Source: Gemmatimonadota bacterium
GTDB lineage: Bacteria > Gemmatimonadota > Gemmatimonadetes > Longimicrobiales > Gaopeijiaceae
Reading direction: 5' to 3'
Length of the DNA: 64,000 bases
Assembly: GCA_003248075.1 (NCBI GenBank)
Contig: QJYK01000226.1
Coordinates: 1-64,000, forward strand
Shown: in pieces, positions 1-8,272 of the stretch
Numbering within the stretch: position 1 is the first letter of the stretch
Layout of the letters: each line of letters begins with the position of its first letter
The notes under the pieces: model-generated
Database searches by the model: none
Told to the model about the DNA's origin: nothing
Seen by the model: only the letters and a program-made list of their open reading frames with translations
Program-made: the position numbers and the translations under genes

Positions 1-28
1 GAAGCTGAGCGGTTGAGCGGAGCGCTCG

Positions 29-57
29 CGGTTTCCATAGCGGAAAGTCGGAAACCG
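29..57 (+). promoter_or_regulatory. Inverted repeat upstream of the 23-codon ORF
   Basis: CGGTTTCC (29-36) and GGAAACCG (50-57) form a perfect 8-bp inverted repeat with a 13-nt spacer. A competing 5-bp pairing, TTTCC (32-36) with GGAAA (42-46), uses the same left arm. It ends 12 nt before the ribosome binding site of the small ORF. It could be a repressor site or a switchable RNA hairpin; the sequence does not decide between them. Confidence 0.45.
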
Positions 58-83
58 ACGCCCCTTAGAAAGGAGGTGAGCGC

Positions 84-155
84 ATGTTTAGCTCGCTGTT
101 CGATTTCTTCGGATCGCTGCTTTCCCTGCTCGGGAACGGCGTAGTCGGCTGGTAG
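84..155 (+). CDS. Small 23-residue hydrophobic/amphipathic peptide
   Basis: The ORF runs from ATG to TAG and encodes 23 residues beginning MFSSLFDFFGSLL and ending VVGW. Phe, Leu, Val and Trp alternate with Ser, Gly and one Asp, which would suit a short amphipathic or membrane-inserted helix. The strongest evidence is translational: AAGGAGGTGA at 70-79 is a ten-base match to the anti-Shine-Dalgarno sequence, with GGAGG ending 7 nt before the ATG. The HD-GYP gene starts 36 nt after the stop, so the two probably share a transcript. I recognise no family. Possible roles are a signal peptide for the adjacent membrane protein, a leader peptide for translational coupling, or a small toxin. Function is unknown. 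Confidence 0.5.
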   Translation: MFSSLFDFFGSLLSLLGNGVVGW

Positions 156-191
156 GTTAGCGGTGGACCGAGGGGGCCCATCTCATCCCCC

Positions 192-1616
192 ATGACGTCA
201 CCTATCGTAAAGGCCTACGTCGGAGCGATGTGCGGGTTGGCGGTAATCGCGCTCGCCCTCACGGAGTGGCCGGCGCTTTTCGGCATGGGTACGTCCAGCC
301 TAGTCGGTCTCAGTGCTCTGATGGGCATGGGTCTCCTGTCGGAGTCGCTCGCTATTCGCCTCACGGTCGGCAAGAGCGCGGGAAATACTTCCATTACCTT
401 CATACCCCTATTGGCTGGCGTACAGTTGTTCGGGCCGCCGGCGGCCGTCCTGTTGATGGGGCTCACCGGAGCGTTCGGAGAGTTCCTCATTCGCCGTAAG
501 GTTTTCGTGCGCGGCGTATTCAACGTCGCGCAGTGGATTGTCGCATCGTTTGTAGGTGGCCTAGTGTTCAGGGCCCTCGGCGGCGTGGCCCTTGAGAGCC
601 AACTAGCGGCGGGGTTGGAGACGCGTTTGGTGGGGCAACTGGTGCCCTTCATGCTCTTTGGAATGGTCTTCCTCGCGGTGAATCACGCCGCGGTCTCGCT
701 AGTGATTGCCCTGAATCAAGGGTTGAGGTTCTCAGAGGTCTGGGCTCAAATGCTAGGGCACTCTGGGGCGAGTTTTCACGACCTCTTGATTAGCCCTCTG
801 GCGATCGCGGTTGCCTTCCTCTACGTGCAGCTTGGCGTAACCGGCATCCTTTTGGTTCTCCTGCCCCTACTGTTCATTCGGAGATCGTACTGGACGACTA
901 GCCGGCTTCGGGAAGCAAACACGGACCTCCTGAAGGTGCTGGTAAAGGCGATCGAGACGCGGGACCCCTACACTTCTGGTCATTCGTTGCGGGTGTCTCA
1001 CCTTGCAAGGCGAATCGCTGAAGAGTTGGGTCTACCCCGCGGTGCCACCGAGCGAATTGAGACTGCGGCTCTCTTGCATGACATCGGCAAAATCGAGGCC
1101 GTGTTTACAGGGATCCTGGCGAAGCCCGAATCCCTGACACCTGAGGAACGAGCGGTTATCCAATCGCACGTCACCAAGGGCGAGGAGCTCCTGCGCAACC
1201 TCTCGTCTTTTCCCGAAGAGGTGATTCTAGCCGTACGGCATCATCATGAGCGGGAAGACGGCACGGGGTATCCAGACGGAATCCCCGCAGAAACCATTCC
1301 CCTTGGTGCCAAGATCATCTCTGTTTGTGACGCTGTTGACGCCATGCTTTCGGACCGTCCCTACCGGAAGGCGCTCAGTGTCGCGGCTGTGATGGAGCAA
1401 CTCCGAGTGCACTCTGGCACTCAGTTTGACAGTAGGGTTGTCGAGGCGCTCGTCAGCGGGCAGCTGATCGACGAGTACGCCGAGATCATGCGCGCCAGCC
1501 ACGACCAACCCGGCGCGGGCCCCCTATACCTTCCGGGGCAGCCCCCCGCCCAAGGCCCGTCAGGAAGACGTGTAGCGAAACTGGCGTCGGGTGCAATGCG
1601 ACTTACGGGCTCATAA
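192..1616 (+). CDS. Membrane-anchored HD-GYP domain phosphodiesterase
   Basis: The N-terminal half (about residues 8-230) has six or seven hydrophobic segments and resembles MASE-type membrane sensory modules. The C-terminal half is an HD-GYP domain: H264, the HD pair H296-D297 in LLHDIGK, and HHHEREDGTGYP at 350-361. HD-GYP proteins hydrolyse cyclic di-GMP (some act on 3'3'-cGAMP) using a di- or tri-iron/manganese centre. All hallmark residues seem present, so activity is expected. Base composition is lower in GC than the rest of the window (sampled lines about 55-62%), which may indicate acquisition by transfer. The start is supported by a G-rich stretch at 169-177. The ligand of the membrane module is unknown; the small peptide encoded just upstream is a candidate partner. 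Confidence 0.85.
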   Translation: MTSPIVKAYVGAMCGLAVIALALTEWPALFGMGTSSLVGLSALMGMGLLSESLAIRLTVGKSAGNTSITFIPLLAGVQLFGPPAAVLLMGLTGAFGEFLIRRKVFVRGVFNVAQWIVASFVGGLVFRALGGVALESQLAAGLETRLVGQLVPFMLFGMVFLAVNHAAVSLVIALNQGLRFSEVWAQMLGHSGASFHDLLISPLAIAVAFLYVQLGVTGILLVLLPLLFIRRSYWTTSRLREANTDLLKVLVKAIETRDPYTSGHSLRVSHLARRIAEELGLPRGATERIETAALLHDIGKIEAVFTGILAKPESLTPEERAVIQSHVTKGEELLRNLSSFPEEVILAVRHHHEREDGTGYPDGIPAETIPLGAKIISVCDAVDAMLSDRPYRKALSVAAVMEQLRVHSGTQFDSRVVEALVSGQLIDEYAEIMRASHDQPGAGPLYLPGQPPAQGPSGRRVAKLASGAMRLTGS

Positions 1617-1745
1617 TCCGGGTACTGTGGTCACAACGAGACACATTCCCTAGGGGGCGGTGCACTCGGGCAAGCAGAACGCGTCCTCCCGTTGATCATG
1701 AATCGTCGGGAAAGCCGATCGAACTCGGCGGGCGAGAGTCGTCAA

Positions 1746-4700
1746 CTATCCGACGAGGAGGGACCTCAACTCGCTGGCACGCGCGTCGAACCGCAGCTGC
1801 TCCGCCAAGTTGAGCGCCTCATCCACATGTTGTGACCAGTCTGGCAACCGTGCTCTCCTGGCCACTCTCGTGCGAAGCGCAACGACCTTCAGCCACGCAG
1901 GCGGCAGACGGTCTCTAAGGCGTCGGGCGTGGAGATCCAATAGGTCAACCGCCTCGGTGTAGTGCCCACTGCGCTCAAGAAGCTTCGACACGAAGGCCAG
2001 TACGAGGGTCGGATCGAAATGCCAGGAGTCGGGAAGGGGCCCCAAGGCGGCCTCTCTTCTTCTTGCTTCAGATAGGGCTCCAATGTTGAGACAGCAGAGT
2101 CCGACCCCAGCCTGCACCAGGTGGACGACGTCCGACGGGGTTGTCTGCTCCCTAAGTAGTCCCTCCGCGAGCCGAAACTGCTCTACGGCGGCCTGATAGT
2201 CCTTCCTCATTACAGCCAATTCACCCAGGTTGCACAGGTGATTTGCGCGGAGCACGGTCGCTTCGGCGCTCGCTAACACGGCGGCAGCCTTTGCGAATGA
2301 CTCCTCCGCCAACTCTAGGTTCCCCGCGTCGAGATTCGCCACCCCGACGTTCGACTCTAGGTTGAACCGCAGCATCAACTCACCACTCGTCTCGGCCCGC
2401 GCGCGGGCAGACGCCAGTACCCGGTTGGCCTCGGACCCGAAAGCAAGGCCACTGTATAGCAGCACAAAGTACAGTCTAGTCAGCGCGCGAAAGGCGTGAC
2501 CTTCGCATTGTTCCTCGGCAACTCTGACGGCTTCCCTTGCCCGTTCGAGCGCTTCCCTTCCGTCACCGAATAGGATGTTCAGCGCCAGCGAGGCGTTCGC
2601 CAAACAGGCGGCGGCGGGGTGGCCGACCCCTGCGCACTCGCGGATCTCGTCGAAGAGATGACGGATCGCCCTTACCTCTCCGACTCGGTGCAGCAGATGT
2701 AACTCGGAGTCGAGAGCGAGTGCCAGAGCCTCCCAGTCTTCCATCTCTCGCGCCGCGGCTTTGATGCTCCCCAGTCGGTCCAAGAGATCGGTCATGGGGG
2801 TCGCACCGACTTCGGCGAGGCCCTCGACGCGTCGAATGTCCATGCGCAAGGCGAGGGCGTTGTTTCCGGTCTCCCGCAAGCGCTTTGCCGCCAGCTCCAG
2901 GAGTGGGTTGGCTCGGGCGATGTCCCGACTCATGTGGAGCACGCGAGCCAGGTCGGCGGTGGCTTCCGCCCTCTGGTACGGATCCTTGACGCTCTCCATG
3001 ACGACCCGGAGGAAGTGTGCCGCCTCGGCCGTTGCTCCTTTCTCGAGGGCCTCGTCTGCGGCTCTTCTGCCGAAACGCGAAGCCGCCTCCGACTCACCCG
3101 CTCTGGAATAGTGGATCGCGAGCTCGCCGACGGATGCCTGGTCCATCGAGAGAAGGAACTCGGCCGCGCGCCTATGGTGCAACGCTCGGCGGGCGTCACT
3201 CATGCGATGGTAGATCGCGCCGCGGAATAGCTCGTGCGCGATGCGAACCTTCCCGCGCTCCATCGTCACGAGGCGGTAGCGGGCCAGCTCCTCTACCTGC
3301 TCGACACACGTCCCGGGCTCTGTCCGGGTCAGTCCCGCGAGGTCGGCCACCGCCATCCAACGGCCCCAGACGGCCAGATGCTCAGCGGTGGCCGCGGCCC
3401 CAGGACCGAGGCTCGCGATCCGGGGGTCCAGCAGCTGTCGGAGGGAAATGGGTATGGTGATCGCATCGCTCGGGAGGTCTGGCAGTCGAAGCTGGCCCGC
3501 GAGGAGGTCCTTGGTCAGCTCGATGACGTAGAACGGATTCCGACCGCCCAGCGCGCACAGCCGTCGGCGGCTCACCTGGTCCACGCAGCCTCCGGCCACG
3601 AGGTCGACCAGGTGCTCCGCGTCGGCCTCGCCGAGGTCCCGCAGCTCGATCGAGGTCACGGGGAGCTCTCTGCTCTCCTCGAGATACCGGGAGACTCCGC
3701 CTCCGCCAGGCACGAGATCGGCTCGGAGGGAGGCGACCACTCCGATGGGGCCCGAACGCCACCGCCGCTGCGCGAATTGCAGGACCGCCACAGTGGTCGC
3801 ATCCGCCCACTGCAGGTCATCGATGAAGAGCAGTGTCGGCTGCTCCGCGGCCAGCTTCGAGAAGAGGATGGAGAACGCGTCGTACAATCGTCGGGAAAGA
3901 GCGGTTTCGTCGATCGGCGGGACCGCGGGCCGCTCCATCCCGGGCGGTAGCTCGGGCAGGATCGACGCAATGACCGCCCGCCATGGGTCTTCGAGCGTAC
4001 CCACGTGCCGAACGACGCCGGGATCACCCAGGGCGTCGATGAGAGGATTGAGCGGGATCCTTTGCTCCAACTCTACCGGGCGGGCTTGGAGGCACCGGAA
4101 CCCGTTCAGGTGAGCCTCACGCCTGATCTCTTCAAGCAGCCGGGTCTTGCCGACCCCCGCCTCTCCCTTCACGAGCAGGAACCCGAAGTCGCCATCTCGG
4201 ACGTGGCGAAGCGCGTTGCGGGCAGCGTCGAGATCCGCCTTGCGACCGACCAGCGGCGGCGGCTCCTCGGATCGACGTGGGCTCGGTGCCGCGCGCGCAC
4301 TCAGTTCCCGCACTCGTACGAGTAGCTGGGCCGTCTCGGCGCAGATTGACGAGCCCGAGGGGAGCGATTCCAGGTGAGCGGCGAGCGCCGCCTCGGCGCT
4401 TTCCGGGTTGCCGGTCATGACGCGCGCTTCGATGAGCTTGCGCAGGGTCGACTCGTCGGGCTCCGGGTCGAGGGCGTGGAGGACCTCGGCGGCTTCCCTC
4501 GCGGTGCGCCAGTCTCCGTACGGGCGGCTCGCGTCCCAGGCGCGCGCCGCGCTGTCGCGGAGCGCACGCCTCAAGGCTGCGCGCTTCGCTTCGAGCCAGT
4601 CCTCGAACTCGCGGCCAGGGGTTCTTGCGAGCTTGCTGGCGAAGCCCAGACGCAAAAGCCCGAGCGCCTGCCGCAGATCACCCGCACGCACCACCATCCG

Positions 4701-5153
4701 GAACTCGGTGAGGTCGCAACGCAGGACTCGCGGATCGGCAGACAGATGCTCCTCGGAGCCGAGGGCGTCTCCATCGAGGCCCAGCCGGCTCCGGACGTCG
4801 TGCAAGAGCTGGCGGAGTCGGTGTCGCGGCCGCGCGCCATCCTCGTCCTCCCACAGCAGCCAGATCACTTGCCGCCTGGTGAGGCCGCGCTCCTCGTGAC
4901 CCCAGATCAGGGTGAGGAGCGACTGCTGCGAGGGGGTCAGCCGAAGGACGCCGCCCCCCGCAGGGGTCAGCCTGGGACCCCCGAAGAGGTCGAGGCTCGC
5001 GATGTGCGGACCCGTTTCCGGACCGTTCACGACTCCCTCCACGGTCCCTGCGCGACGACGATGTGCGTATCGCCGCGCGGCCTCTGCCCCGGCCACATCG
5101 TGTCGGGGGGTGGGCAATCTCACGTTCGCCCCGGCCTCCAGCAAGCGCGTCAT
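1746..5153 (-). CDS. SARP/BTAD-type STAND ATPase regulator with TPR domain
   Basis: The protein has 1135 residues. After a basic N-terminus, residues 50-140 look like an OmpR/SARP winged helix (LTPSQQSLLTLIW, LTRRQVIWLLWEDE), followed by a BTAD-like helical region (150-265). A STAND/AAA ATPase follows, with Walker A GEAGVGKT (330-337) and Walker B LLFIDDLQWAD (441-451). A long TPR-like region fills the C-terminus. Proteins of this kind are signal-integrating transcription activators. The reading frame stays open upstream to 5909, but the ATG at 5153 overlaps the stop of the AraC gene as ATGA, and the upstream translation is low-complexity shadow sequence. Coupling suggests the two regulators are made together. 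Target genes are unknown. Confidence 0.75.
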   Translation of the reverse strand: MTRLLEAGANVRLPTPRHDVAGAEAARRYAHRRRAGTVEGVVNGPETGPHIASLDLFGGPRLTPAGGGVLRLTPSQQSLLTLIWGHEERGLTRRQVIWLLWEDEDGARPRHRLRQLLHDVRSRLGLDGDALGSEEHLSADPRVLRCDLTEFRMVVRAGDLRQALGLLRLGFASKLARTPGREFEDWLEAKRAALRRALRDSAARAWDASRPYGDWRTAREAAEVLHALDPEPDESTLRKLIEARVMTGNPESAEAALAAHLESLPSGSSICAETAQLLVRVRELSARAAPSPRRSEEPPPLVGRKADLDAARNALRHVRDGDFGFLLVKGEAGVGKTRLLEEIRREAHLNGFRCLQARPVELEQRIPLNPLIDALGDPGVVRHVGTLEDPWRAVIASILPELPPGMERPAVPPIDETALSRRLYDAFSILFSKLAAEQPTLLFIDDLQWADATTVAVLQFAQRRWRSGPIGVVASLRADLVPGGGGVSRYLEESRELPVTSIELRDLGEADAEHLVDLVAGGCVDQVSRRRLCALGGRNPFYVIELTKDLLAGQLRLPDLPSDAITIPISLRQLLDPRIASLGPGAAATAEHLAVWGRWMAVADLAGLTRTEPGTCVEQVEELARYRLVTMERGKVRIAHELFRGAIYHRMSDARRALHHRRAAEFLLSMDQASVGELAIHYSRAGESEAASRFGRRAADEALEKGATAEAAHFLRVVMESVKDPYQRAEATADLARVLHMSRDIARANPLLELAAKRLRETGNNALALRMDIRRVEGLAEVGATPMTDLLDRLGSIKAAAREMEDWEALALALDSELHLLHRVGEVRAIRHLFDEIRECAGVGHPAAACLANASLALNILFGDGREALERAREAVRVAEEQCEGHAFRALTRLYFVLLYSGLAFGSEANRVLASARARAETSGELMLRFNLESNVGVANLDAGNLELAEESFAKAAAVLASAEATVLRANHLCNLGELAVMRKDYQAAVEQFRLAEGLLREQTTPSDVVHLVQAGVGLCCLNIGALSEARRREAALGPLPDSWHFDPTLVLAFVSKLLERSGHYTEAVDLLDLHARRLRDRLPPAWLKVVALRTRVARRARLPDWSQHVDEALNLAEQLRFDARASELRSLLVG

Positions 5154-6034
5154 CCGGGGATTCGGCCGCGCCCGACCCGGCGGGCCACCTTGCCGGGGTT
5201 CGGCCTGCCGGGCTCGGCGCGCAGGGGGGGTCCCACGTCGTCGAGCAGGCGGTGGGTGTAGTCCGGGGCGAGCCCTCCACGGTCCGCTTCCCGCCGTAGC
5301 CAGGCCTCCAGAAGCCACTCCCATCCGAGGCACTCTCGCGCCACGGTGGGCCGGTGGCCCACAAGACGTAGCATCTGATTGCTCAAGGAGAAGGCGTCCG
5401 GGTAGCCGAGCTCGTACGCTATCGACAGCGCGCTCTCGTCGCTGTTCTGGAGTCGGATCGCGGCGCGGAGCACCCTCGCGAAGTGAAGCCAGTGCGAGGG
5501 CACGGGAAGCCCACGAGTCAGGAAGCGGCGCCCGAGCGCCCGGCGTGACATGTAGACGGAGCGCGCCAGTCCGGCGATGGAGCGAAGCTCGGCTGACGCG
5601 TCGATGGTACGTCTGATCAGCCTCGCCGTGTCCCGGTCGACCGAAAGCCCCCTCCATGCCAGGTACTCTGTGATCTCGACGCCCAAGTCCTCCGGTGGCC
5701 GTCTCAGGCACCAGCTCAACTCGTCGACGGAGGGTTCCTCGTGGTAGGGGAGGATCGAGTGGGGACGAACGGTAGCCATGATCCGGGTGACCTCCGGCTC
5801 TGTCGGCAAGCGCTCGCTGGGTGGTAGGACGACGATCAAGCACAGTCCGCCCGGCCGTCGCGCTGCCACCGGAACGTCCTGCGGACGAATCCCCGCCGTC
5901 ATGTTCCACACGAGCGCCGACCCGGGGCGAGTTCCGTCCCTCAGGAGCTGGGCGCGGCCTCGTTCCACCACGTCAAGCGAGGCATAGGGGGGCCTGAGCA
6001 GAGCCAACGGAGGGGGGCAGCTGACGGCGGGCAT
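5150..6034 (-). CDS. AraC-family transcriptional regulator
   Basis: The protein has 294 residues. Residues about 145-225 form a double helix-turn-helix of AraC type: SIAGLARSVYMSRRALGRRF, then an ALSIAYELGYPDAFSLSNQM recognition unit. The N-terminal half resembles a receiver-less effector domain, with no clear cupin motif. GGAGG lies a few bases before the start. The stop overlaps the start of the SARP/STAND regulator by 4 nt (ATGA), so this is the first gene of a two-regulator operon transcribed leftwards. The C-terminal 60 residues after the DNA-binding domain are Arg/Pro/Gly-rich and of unknown role. Confidence 0.75.
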   Translation of the reverse strand: MPAVSCPPPLALLRPPYASLDVVERGRAQLLRDGTRPGSALVWNMTAGIRPQDVPVAARRPGGLCLIVVLPPSERLPTEPEVTRIMATVRPHSILPYHEEPSVDELSWCLRRPPEDLGVEITEYLAWRGLSVDRDTARLIRRTIDASAELRSIAGLARSVYMSRRALGRRFLTRGLPVPSHWLHFARVLRAAIRLQNSDESALSIAYELGYPDAFSLSNQMLRLVGHRPTVARECLGWEWLLEAWLRREADRGGLAPDYTHRLLDDVGPPLRAEPGRPNPGKVARRVGRGRIPG

Positions 6035-6215
6035 GGGACCTCCGAGCGTGAGGGGTGGTCGAACGAGGGGTCGATACCATCCCGACCACGCGTCAGGAGC
6101 GCGTCAGCGTTTTCGAGGTTCTGCCGGCCGTCGACCGTGACCTGGAGCGAGGGGCAAACAAGGGCGTCGTGGCCCTTGCGCTTCGATGCTTCGAGCCTCA
6201 TCATCGCGAAAAATC

Positions 6216-6228
6216 AGAACCGTGTTCT
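6216..6228 (+). promoter_or_regulatory. Palindrome at the start of the TetR gene, likely autoregulatory operator
   Basis: AGAAC-CGT-GTTCT is a perfect 5-bp inverted repeat with a 3-nt spacer; T6214 and A6230 add a further symmetric pair. It lies 4 nt before the ATG of a TetR-family gene, the usual position for an autoregulatory operator. Binding by this regulator is inferred. Confidence 0.5.
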
Positions 6229-6232
6229 AATC

Positions 6233-6916
6233 ATGCCTCGAGAATCGAAGCTCATCGCACCGAAGCAGGACCGGTCGAAGAGGACCCTCGATCGCATCGT
6301 CCGCGCATCGATCGAGATCCTCGAGGAAGAGGGATCCGCCGGCCTGACCGTTCAGGCCATCGTGGAAAGGGCGGGTGCGTCGGTGGGATCGTTCTACGCC
6401 CGCTTCGCAGGTAAGGACGATCTGCTGGAGTACCTCGGCGAGCGCGTCTGGCGCGAGGCAGCCGATCGATGGGATCGCACCCTGGGCGAGGAGGACCGGT
6501 CCGGTCTCGATCTCCCCGCCGTTGTTCGAGCCTCCGTCCGGCTCATCGATCGGAGCGCCAGGTCCCGAGCCGCCATCCTCCGCGCCCTCGGGCGTCTGTC
6601 CGGGACCGGGGAGAGTGCCTTCACCGCATTCCAGGAGCATGTGCTCGAGGGCCTCGCGAGAATACTGGTCGAGCGTGCCGACGAGTTCTCGCACCCGGAT
6701 CCGGAGCTGGCCGCCCACATCGGCCTCAGGGCTGTCCTGGGAGTGCTTTCGGCGCCCGTTGGCCGGGCTTCGTCCGGTCCCGGCGACCGGTCCCGGCTCA
6801 CGGAAGCGGCCCGGGCCCGGGAGGCCGAGCGACTCCTGCTCGGTTACCTCGCCGGGCTCGCGAGCGACGGCCAGGCCGAGGGCGGTGAGATGGACTTTTT
6901 CGATATCTGGGGCTGA
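6233..6916 (+). CDS. TetR/AcrR-family transcriptional regulator
   Basis: The protein has 227 residues. Residues about 10-60 form a TetR helix-turn-helix: QDRSKRTLDRIVRASIEIL, then LTVQAIVERAGASVGSFYAR, whose GxSVGxFYxxF signature is typical. The C-terminal ligand-binding domain has the usual length. The frame is open 96 nt further upstream, but MPRESK at 6233 fits family N-termini and follows directly on a palindromic operator-like site. There is no good ribosome binding site, so the mRNA may have a very short leader. Neighbours are regulators on the other strand and a HigA-like gene, so the regulated pathway cannot be read from context. Confidence 0.8.
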   Translation: MPRESKLIAPKQDRSKRTLDRIVRASIEILEEEGSAGLTVQAIVERAGASVGSFYARFAGKDDLLEYLGERVWREAADRWDRTLGEEDRSGLDLPAVVRASVRLIDRSARSRAAILRALGRLSGTGESAFTAFQEHVLEGLARILVERADEFSHPDPELAAHIGLRAVLGVLSAPVGRASSGPGDRSRLTEAARAREAERLLLGYLAGLASDGQAEGGEMDFFDIWG

Positions 6917-6987
6917 GAGCCCCTCGCCCGGGTCACTCGACGCCGTTGGAGGGGACCTGGCAGCTATCGGCCGTCACCCATCGCGCA

Positions 6988-7287
6988 TCACCTGGTCAGT
7001 CGCTCGATGGCCTCGTGGTCGGCGGCGCGCGGCGAATGTCTCGCCCGCCAGAGATCCCAGTTGCGCTGCTCGTTGAGCCAGAACTCGGGCGTGGTCCCGA
7101 GGAGTCTGGCGAGCCGCAGGGCCGTGTCCGCCGTAATCCCCCGGCGTCCGTTCACGATCTCGTTGATTCGCGGGAACGAGACGTGGATCCGCTGGGCCAG
7201 CTCCGACTGGGTCATGCCTAGGGGCTTGAGGAACTCCTCGCTCAGCATGGTTCCCGGGTGCATCGGCCGTCTGTCGCTCGTCGCCAT
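6988..7287 (-). CDS. HigA/VapI-like antitoxin-family XRE regulator (no toxin partner seen)
   Basis: The 99-residue protein begins MATSDRRPMHPG. It carries the HigA signature HPGTMLSEEFLKPLGMTQ followed by an XRE helix-turn-helix (SELAQRIHVSFPRINEIVNG) and the LARLLGTTPEFWLNEQ tail. HigA proteins bind and neutralise the mRNA-cleaving HigB toxin and repress their own promoter. In most higBA loci the toxin gene precedes higA; the 400 bp upstream here encode nothing like HigB. A longer GTG start at 7332 is possible. A strong palindrome containing a perfect -10 hexamer lies directly upstream. The gene may be a solitary regulator or the remnant of a toxin-antitoxin pair. Confidence 0.8.
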   Translation of the reverse strand: MATSDRRPMHPGTMLSEEFLKPLGMTQSELAQRIHVSFPRINEIVNGRRGITADTALRLARLLGTTPEFWLNEQRNWDLWRARHSPRAADHEAIERLTR

Positions 7288-7334
7288 CGCGTAGACAGCT
7301 CCACTGCCCCGGAGGAAGTTCGACTCGGTCACCG

Positions 7335-7357
7335 CGTATAATATATAACATTATACG
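7335..7357 (-). promoter_or_regulatory. HigA operator and promoter -10
   Basis: CGTATAAT (7335-7342) and ATTATACG (7350-7357) form a perfect 8-bp inverted repeat with an AT-only centre except for one C. On the minus strand it contains TATAAT (7355-7350), a consensus -10 element positioned to transcribe the HigA-like gene. A regulator bound here would block RNA polymerase, as in autoregulated toxin-antitoxin operons. It is very AT-rich in an otherwise GC-rich region. Confidence 0.65.
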
Positions 7358-7741
7358 TGATAAGTCGGGCGCCGGAGACCGAGAAACTCATGTTTGTGTT
7401 CTGCCGCAGCGCCTTTCGCTATGGCGACGGCCTCCTGAGCCGCCTCGTCGGCCCCGCCGCGGCGTCCGACAGTCGTCCGACTGGGGCACTCACACTGTCC
7501 GGCTCCCATCTCGGTGCCACGGCGCCACCGCCACGGATCCGGCTCGCCGCGACCTGCGTGAACGGGCTCTGGTAAGCAGGACCGGGGAGAGCGGGTCGCT
7601 GACAAATCCTTGCGGTAACTGGCTTCTGCGCCAACGATGTCAACGGACGCGGCGCTTGCGGACCGGGGACCCGGGGGCTCGAGGACCCGGAGCAGGAACC
7701 GGTTCTTGTCTGGGGATGCCCCCGGGGCCCGGAGGTCGAAA
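7358..7741. other. Non-coding stretch between HigA-like gene and membrane protein
   Basis: About 380 bp without a convincing gene. Open frames exist on both strands but have no family resemblance or start signals; no HigB-like sequence, tRNA or terminator was found. GGAGG at 7731-7735 belongs to the next gene. Confidence 0.4.
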
Positions 7742-8245
7742 ATGGCCGGACAGAGGCAGACCGTTCGTGACGGTCTCTTGGTAGGGGCGATCGGCTATGT
7801 GTCGGTCGCACTGTTCTTTACGCTGTTCGATCTCCTGGCGGGCAGGGGTCCCGTCTTCACCCTGAACGTCCTCGGGAAGGTCATGTTCCGGGGGGCGAGG
7901 GACGCGGCCATCCTGCAGCTACCGATCCCGGCCGACGTCGGCGCCATGGCGATGTACAACTTCTTCCACCTGGTCGTGGCGCTGGCGGTGGGGCTCTTCG
8001 TCACCTGGCTCGTCGAGCAGGTGGAGTCGCGTCCCGAGCGGGGCATAGTGGTCATGGTCGTGATTCTGGGTGGCTACGTGGGAACGGTTCTTACCGTGGC
8101 TCGTCTTTCGGCTGGGATCGCGCCCCTCCTCCCCTTCTGGACGGTCGTGGTGGTCAACACCCTCGCGGCGGCCGGCGGCGGCTTCTTTCTCGCTCGGGCC
8201 CACCCAGGGCTCTGGCAGCGGGTCAGAAACGCCTCATTCGGCTGA
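7742..8245 (+). CDS. Predicted four-helix membrane protein
   Basis: The 167-residue protein starts at MAGQRQ, preceded by a GGAGG ribosome binding site. The upstream in-frame extension is Arg/Gly-rich and is rejected. Four hydrophobic segments are visible: about residues 12-30, 58-86 (MAMYNFFHLVVALAVGLFVT), 97-120 and 127-147. The charged loop VEQVESRPERG separates helices 2 and 3. I do not recognise the family. It is monocistronic, convergent with the phospholipid cassette, and separated from it by a long stem-loop. Confidence 0.6.
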   Translation: MAGQRQTVRDGLLVGAIGYVSVALFFTLFDLLAGRGPVFTLNVLGKVMFRGARDAAILQLPIPADVGAMAMYNFFHLVVALAVGLFVTWLVEQVESRPERGIVVMVVILGGYVGTVLTVARLSAGIAPLLPFWTVVVVNTLAAAGGGFFLARAHPGLWQRVRNASFG

Positions 8246-8272
8246 AATGGCACGCTGACCACAGTCCGACTC

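Noticed and set aside
4374-5616. Long plus-strand ORFs opposite the SARP/STAND gene
   Set aside because: They are antisense shadows of high-GC coding sequence with no recognisable family or start signals.
5154-5909. N-terminal extension of the SARP/STAND regulator
   Set aside because: It is low-complexity shadow translation of the AraC gene; the ATGA overlap at 5150-5153 gives a better start.
7351-7605. Minus-strand ORF in the position of a HigB toxin
   Set aside because: Its translation is Arg/Pro/Gly-rich with no RelE/HigB motif and no ribosome binding site.
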